This document shows positions 59,282-64,000 of a stretch of 64,000 bases of DNA, one piece after another. Both the position numbers and the translations under genes were made by a program. Numbering within the stretch: position 1 is the first letter of the stretch; each line of letters opens with the position of its first letter. Origin of the DNA: Babylonia areolata (lineage: Eukaryota; Mollusca; Gastropoda; Neogastropoda; Buccinidae); the NCBI RefSeq assembly GCF_041734735.1, contig NC_134910.1, positions 4,645,712 to 4,709,711 on the forward strand, read 5' to 3'. Under the pieces are notes generated by a model. The model worked only from the letters and a program-made list of their open reading frames with translations, was not told the DNA's origin and searched no databases.

Positions 59282-59289
59282 GTGAGTCC

Positions 59290-59890
59290 TTGTTGACATG
59301 GTGATGATGGTGATGATGATGATGGTGGTGATGATGTTGGTGTGGTGGTGATGGTGACGATGAATAGCAGTAGTAGTAGTAGTAGCAGTAGTATCATTGT
59401 CATCATGATTAGTATGATTATTATTAGTTGCTGTTGTTGTTATCATCATAATCACCATCATCATCTTCTTTATCATCACGTTTATTCAAATTTTCTTTAA
59501 TATTTATTTATTGATATATTTACTTCTTTATCATTTATTTCATTTTATGTTGGGTTTTTTTTTCATTGATATATTGCTGACATGGTGATGATGATAGTGA
59601 TGATGGTGAGGATGATGGTGATGGTGATTATCATGATGATGGTGATGACGATTAGTAGTAGTAGTAGTAGTAGTATCGTTATCACCATGATTATTAAGAT
59701 TATTATGATTATTATTAGTTGCTGTTGTTGTTATCATGATTATCAACATCACCATCATCTTCTTCATCATCATTTGTATTCGATTTGTATTCTTTAATAT
59801 TTATTTATCGATATATTCACTTATTCATTCATTTCATTTTATGTTGTTTTTTTTTGGGTTTTTTTTGGGGGGGTTTCATTGATATATTGC
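59290..59890. repeat. Tandem duplication, unit about 291 bp
   Basis: TTAGTTGCTGTTGTTGTTAT at 59424 and 59715, and TTTCATTGATATATTGC at about 59562 and 59873, with ATG/AGT triplets before them. Two diverged copies in direct order. Confidence 0.75.
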
Positions 59891-60152
59891 ACGTATATTC
59901 GATCAGAGACAAAACTCTGAACGCTTTATAAACACTGTCATCGGCACAACAGGCTTATATATCTGGGAAGAGCCGATTGACAGCAACCTGTCTGCGCTCA
60001 GCTTAGGTTTTCTGTGTCGTTCTCCGATGATTTTTTTTTTTTTTCACGCGTACAGATTAAACATTGTCGGCTAAAAAAACAACAAAAAACCATAGCTTAA
60101 AATATAAAATGTGTCGACTAAGGTCAGATGCGGCGTAGTATTGGGGGATAAC

Positions 60153-60223
<71 letters not shown>

Positions 60224-60231
60224 GTGTGCTG
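59891..60231. other. No gene; possible R6-like remnant and (GT)n
   Basis: CATCGGCACAACAGGCTTAT and a GAGCCGATTGACAGCAACCT block faintly resemble R6 (GCACAACAGGCTGCCTACCT at 46637). (GT)n covers 60155-60230. Confidence 0.4.
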
Positions 60232-60531
60232 TCACGAATCGACTACTGTATTTCTCTTCTCATAGGCTGTCCACATAATATTCTTCATCGAATTCAAAAA
60301 ACTTCAAAACAATGCTGCCCATCTGACTCTCAGAGTCCCACGTACTGATCACATTTCTCCTCACCTCCTCACTCTACACTGGCTCCCCATTGAAGCGAGA
60401 ATTAAGTACAAAGTTGCGTGTCTCTGCTATTCTGCTTTCCACTCCGCAGGACCTACATATCTTTCTGACCTTATCAGTGTTCACACTCCCGCAAGAAATT
60501 TCCGCTCTTCCTCTGACTGTTACCTTTTGAA
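60232..60531 (+). mobile_element. LINE RT fragment, CR1/L2-like
   Basis: Plus strand, mixed frames: SRIDYCISLLIGCP, RIQKTSKQ..., LTLRVPRTDHISPHLLTLHW, LPIEARIKYKVACLCYSAFH and AGPTYLSDLISVHTPARNFR. Homologous to the fragment at 46811 but diverged. Truncated at both ends; the next LINE starts at once. Confidence 0.85.
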
Positions 60532-63500
60532 AGGGTCAGGTCAGGTCAGGTCATTAGATCTGCTACTGGTAACCTGTAATCCAGTACAACCTGTTCAGGG
60601 TCGGGTTGCCGACGACTAAACCGGCACTCCCACCACTCCCTTCTGGGACTGGTGAGGCGGGTGGCTAGACACCCTTATGGAGATCCATAAAAGGGCGTCG
60701 GCTCAGGAGAGCCACCGACGGCCATCTAGCTCCACCGTGCTGTGTGCATGCCACACGCAGTTGGCCCCCGGGGTGTGTCTACCCATGCATGCGAAGTCTG
60801 GATCCGGCAGAATCTGCGGAAGAAACCTATCGGTTCAACGGAGAGGAAGGCGGTTACAGCAACGCACTGTGGAGTGCAGAGAGCAAGATGAGACACCGAA
60901 AGGATATCTTGGTCATCCACTGCATCCGTGCTCATCCTCCAGTCGTCTCGACTTAGTCTTGCCACTGGAAATTGGTGGACCCGGACGAGAGAGTGAGGTC
61001 GACGTTGCGCAACTCCTCTTCACTTTAAACAAACTCATCGCGCAAGTCATCAGTCATCCAAAATGACCTTTCATCCTTCATCATTTCATCACCCCCAAGT
61101 CCTGTGGCGACAGGCGAGCGACGAAACGACAGGTGTGGGTACACTGGCAGTCGCAGCCGCAGACCTGCACGCAGGCGGCTCAGGCCATAGGGTCGTTCTT
61201 CGTCGACAGGAGCAGCGATGGAGCTCGGCAGCCGTCTGAGCGTCTGAGCAGCCCTCTTTAGGAATGCACTGCTCACCTCCCTGGCATGAGGAAGGGGCTA
61301 GAAAAGGTGCCCTAAAAATTGCCTGCTCCATATCACCCTGGCCAGCATACCGCGGCTGGCGGGGACCCTACATCAGCGGTCGAAACAAAGAGAAAGAAAA
61401 GAAAAAAGCAAGGATCGTTCCTCTCACCATTGGTGCTTGGAACATAAGGACTCTCCTGGACAGAGATAACGCGGACAGACCCCAAAGGAGAACAGCACTA
61501 GTTGCATCCGAACTCGCCAGATACAATATCGACATCGCAGCCTTGAGTGAGACTCGGCTTGCAGGCGAAGGCGAGCTCTGTGAACGGGGATCTGGTTACA
61601 CCTTCTTCTGGAGTGGACGAGGAAGCGAAGAGCGACGTGAGGCTGGTGTTGGTTTTGCAGTAAAAACAGCACTTGTCAGCAAGCTAGCTGGAATCCCAAA
61701 GGGAGTCAACGATAGGCTTATGACCATGAAACTCCCACTGGCATCTGGCCAGAAGCACCTCACCATTGTCAGTGCCTACGCCCCAACCATGACCAACCCG
61801 GATGAAGTGAAGGCGAAGTTCTACGAGGACCTTCACTCTGTCATTGCTGCCATCCCTAAAGCAGACAAGCTCATCATTCTTGGGGACTTCAATGCTAGAG
61901 TTGGCTCTGACTACATCTCCTGGGATGGAGTGATTGGAAAGCACGGTGTGGGCCACTGCAACCCAAATGGATTGCTTTTGCTTCAGACATGTGCAGAGCA
62001 CGAACTGCTGATAACCAACACAGTTTTCTGCCTCCCTACCCGTAACAGGACGTCATGGATGCACCCTCGCTCAAAGCATTGGCATCTCATCGATTATGTC
62101 ATCGTCAGGAAAAGGGATAGGCAAGATGTACGTGTAACAAAGACCATGTGCGGCGCCGAGTGTTGGACAGACCATCGCCTTGTAGTCTCGAAGCTGAATA
62201 TTCGAATCCAGCCCAAGAGACGCCCCCAAGGCCAGAAGGCTCCAAAACGGCTCAACATCGCTAAGCTGAAAAACATCACCATCAAACAGTCCTTTGTGGA
62301 GCTGCTGGAAGATCGTCTGGAATCCGCCTCTCTGAACAACCAGAATGTGGAGTCTGACTGGAGGACCCTGCGTGAGCTGATCTATAGTACAGCTTCAGAG
62401 ACCCTGGGACCCATGATCAGAAAGCACAAAGACTGGTTTGATGAAAACTGTGATGAAATCAAGCAGCTTCTGGATGAGAAACGCCGTCTGCATCAAGCCC
62501 ACCTGAGCAACCCAAAGTCCACATCAAAAAAGGATGCGTACAATGCCATCCGCAGGACTGTTCAGCAAAAGTTACGCCAGATGCAGGATAAGTGGCTGAG
62601 TGACAAAGCTGATGAGATCCAGGGATATGCTGACAGGCACGATATGAAGAGGTTCTATGATGCCTTAAAAGAAGTCTATGGCCCCACATCCTCAGGATCA
62701 TCCCCCCTCCTCAGTGCAGATGGGAATACCTTGATCACCGAGAAGGAGAACATTCTCGAACGATGGGCTGAGCACTTCAACAGTGTCTTAAATCGCCCTT
62801 CCTCCATAAATGATGAAGCCATAGACCGTCTCCCACAAGTCCCCACCAACGAAGCACTGGACGATCCGCCAACACTTCTTGAGACCCAGAAAGCAATCCG
62901 TCTGCTATCCAGTGGCAAAGCACCTGGCTCAGACTCCATACCAGCAGAGGTCTACAAGGATGGAGGCACTGTGCTGACTGAGAAGCTTCATCAGCTGTAC
63001 TCACTCATGTGGAAAGAAGAGACGATCCCCCAGGATTTCAAAGATGCATCTATCATTCACTTGTACAAGCGAAAGGGGAACCGGCAAGCCTGTGATAACC
63101 ATCGGGGCATTTCCTTGCTCTCCATCGCAGGCAAGATACTTGCCAGGATCCTACTAAACCGCCTCACAGCACACCTTGACCAAGGTCATTTGCCTGAGAG
63201 CCAATGTGGATTCCGGAAAGAGCGCGGAACCACCGACATGGTGTTTGCTGCAAGGCAGCTGCAAGAGAAATGTCAGGAGCAAAATGCTGATCTGTTCTCC
63301 ACCTATGTCGACCTCACTAAGGCCTTTGACACCGTGAGTAGAGAGGGACTGTGGAAGATCATGGCCAAGTACGGATGCCCTCAGAAATTTATTTCCTTGG
63401 TCAGCCAATTCCATGAAGGTATGCAGGCTCGAGTCCAGGACAATGGCGAAACATCTGCTCCTTTTGCTGTCACAAATGGTGTCAAGCAAGGCTGCGTCCT

Positions 63501-64000
63501 GGCTCCAACGCTGTTCAGCCTCATGTTCTCTGCAATGCTTACTGATGCCTTCAGAGATGGCGATGTTGGAATCGGCCTAAAGTACCGAACAGATGGCAAG
63601 CTGTTTAACCTCAGAAGGCTTCAAGCAAAAACGAAGGTCATGACAGACATCATCAGAGACTTTTTGTTTGCTGATGACTGTGCCCTCAACGCTGGATCTG
63701 AAGCTGACATGCAACTCAGCGTCGACAAGTTTGCCACTGCCAGCAGGAACTTCGGCCTTACCATCAGCACGAGGAAAACTGAAGTTCTCCATCAGCCAGC
63801 CCCAGGGAAACCCTACGTTGAGCCCAACATCACAGTCAACGGTCAGAGACTCAGTGCGGTGGAGCGGTTCACATACCTTGGCAGCACACTGTCACGAAAT
63901 GCGACCATCGACGATGAAGTGAATGTCAGGATTGCAAGAGCAAGTGCAACTTTTGGTAGACTCAGTGCAAATGTCTGGAACAGAAGAGGCATTAGTCTTG
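60532..64000 (+). mobile_element. LINE, apparently intact as far as seen, runs off the window
   Basis: Begins with (GGTCA)n-like sequence near 60534, has about 730 bases of 5' UTR (including GGTTCAACGGAGAGGAAGGC shared with the element at 48050) and then one long open frame. 3' end beyond the window. Little decay is visible, so it is the youngest LINE here. Confidence 0.9.
61264..64000 (+). CDS. LINE ORF2: APE endonuclease and reverse transcriptase, 912 open codons, 3' incomplete
   Basis: In-frame stop at 61237, first ATG at 61264, then no stop to the window end. Endonuclease: [37 protein letters not shown] (catalytic Glu present), IVSAYAPTMTNPDEVK, LIILGDFNARVGSDY, SWMHPRSKHWHLIDYVIV, CWTDHRLVVSKL. 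Reverse transcriptase: LLSSGKAPGSDSIPAEVYKD, DASIIHLYKRKGNRQACDNH, RGISLLSIAGKILARILLNR, ESQCGFRKERGTTDM, STYVDLTKAFDTVSREGLWK, GVKQGCVLAPTLFSLMFSAM, FLFADDCALNAGSEADMQ (F-A-D-D box), LTISTRKTEVLHQPAPG, RFTYLGSTLSRNATIDDEVN. All core motifs are intact. The start may lie later, near the endonuclease (61438 region). The remaining thumb and C-terminal zinc finger, by comparison with the 49.1-49.5 kb copy, would need roughly 250-300 more codons. Minus-strand open frames in 62-64 kb are shadows. Confidence 0.9.
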   Translation, partial: MHCSPPWHEEGARKGALKIACSISPWPAYRGWRGPYISGRNKEKEKKKARIVPLTIGAWNIRTLLDRDNADRPQRRTALVASELARYNIDIAALSETRLAGEGELCERGSGYTFFWSGRGSEERREAGVGFAVKTALVSKLAGIPKGVNDRLMTMKLPLASGQKHLTIVSAYAPTMTNPDEVKAKFYEDLHSVIAAIPKADKLIILGDFNARVGSDYISWDGVIGKHGVGHCNPNGLLLLQTCAEHELLITNTVFCLPTRNRTSWMHPRSKHWHLIDYVIVRKRDRQDVRVTKTMCGAECWTDHRLVVSKLNIRIQPKRRPQGQKAPKRLNIAKLKNITIKQSFVELLEDRLESASLNNQNVESDWRTLRELIYSTASETLGPMIRKHKDWFDENCDEIKQLLDEKRRLHQAHLSNPKSTSKKDAYNAIRRTVQQKLRQMQDKWLSDKADEIQGYADRHDMKRFYDALKEVYGPTSSGSSPLLSADGNTLITEKENILERWAEHFNSVLNRPSSINDEAIDRLPQVPTNEALDDPPTLLETQKAIRLLSSGKAPGSDSIPAEVYKDGGTVLTEKLHQLYSLMWKEETIPQDFKDASIIHLYKRKGNRQACDNHRGISLLSIAGKILARILLNRLTAHLDQGHLPESQCGFRKERGTTDMVFAARQLQEKCQEQNADLFSTYVDLTKAFDTVSREGLWKIMAKYGCPQKFISLVSQFHEGMQARVQDNGETSAPFAVTNGVKQGCVLAPTLFSLMFSAMLTDAFRDGDVGIGLKYRTDGKLFNLRRLQAKTKVMTDIIRDFLFADDCALNAGSEADMQLSVDKFATASRNFGLTISTRKTEVLHQPAPGKPYVEPNITVNGQRLSAVERFTYLGSTLSRNATIDDEVNVRIARASATFGRLSANVWNRRGISL

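Noticed and set aside
62094-63792. Series of minus-strand open frames of 70-110 codons
   Set aside because: They lie antisense to the unbroken LINE ORF2 and show no domain motifs.
1-64000. Retroviral, LTR-type or Polinton element
   Set aside because: No long direct terminal repeats, primer-binding site, gag/protease/integrase or capsid-like frames were seen; all RT sequences are of the non-LTR type.

Overview
This is eukaryotic, intron-rich, repeat-dense DNA, most likely from a gastropod mollusc. That assignment rests on the repeat families (tRNA-headed SINEs with a shared central block, CR1/L2-like and RTE-like LINEs) and on recalled resemblance to caenogastropod repeats; it was not checked against a database. 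There are no bacterial genes, no CRISPR array and no recognisable retrovirus, LTR or Polinton element.

The main content is one very large plus-strand gene from a signal-peptide exon at 7320 to beyond 59281. I assembled 26 exons (3,649 coding bases, about 1,216 residues in 52 kb). They join in one open frame, and every intron but one is phase 1. The predicted protein is: signal peptide; a Glu/Ser/Arg-rich segment made of 9-residue repeats; two small linkers; a fucolectin-type (F5/8C-like, FTP) domain on three exons; a Cys-rich exon; a second FTP domain on three exons; then 15 Cys-rich mini-modules (EB/EGF-like), one exon each. The 3' end lies outside the window, so a membrane anchor or cytoplasmic domain cannot be judged. 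A multi-module secreted or cell-surface lectin-like receptor is the natural reading; function is inference. An older-looking neighbour contributes only its last coding exon and poly(A) signal (4018-4503).

The introns are a transposon archive: a near full-length, decayed LINE at 10.5-16.1 kb whose ORF1 has an SGNH-esterase signature and whose ORF2 carries endonuclease, RT and RNase H; a second LINE at 28.5-32.5 kb; truncated LINE pieces at 0-0.6, 33.6-35.2, 46.8-47.6, 53.3-53.8, 55.9-57.1 and 60.2-60.5 kb; an internally deleted LINE at 48.1-49.5 kb; and, at the right edge, a LINE of the same family with 912 uninterrupted codons running off the window. A mariner transposon with intact terminal repeats but a broken transposase sits at 50.6-51.9 kb. 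A TTAA-flanked MITE sits inside a satellite at 38.6 kb.

Small repeat families recur: a hairpin-forming element (called S1 here, nine copies), a tRNA-headed SINE (S2), a second tRNA-headed SINE (S3), and an unclassified 350-bp family (R4, four copies). Minisatellites of 52, 27, 38 and about 30 bp and long (GT)n, (ATC)n and (CT)n tracts fill much of the rest. Several splice acceptors lie within 10-50 bp of a repeat, and one Cys-rich exon has just been duplicated together with its flanking (AC)n tract, which shows how the module array may grow.
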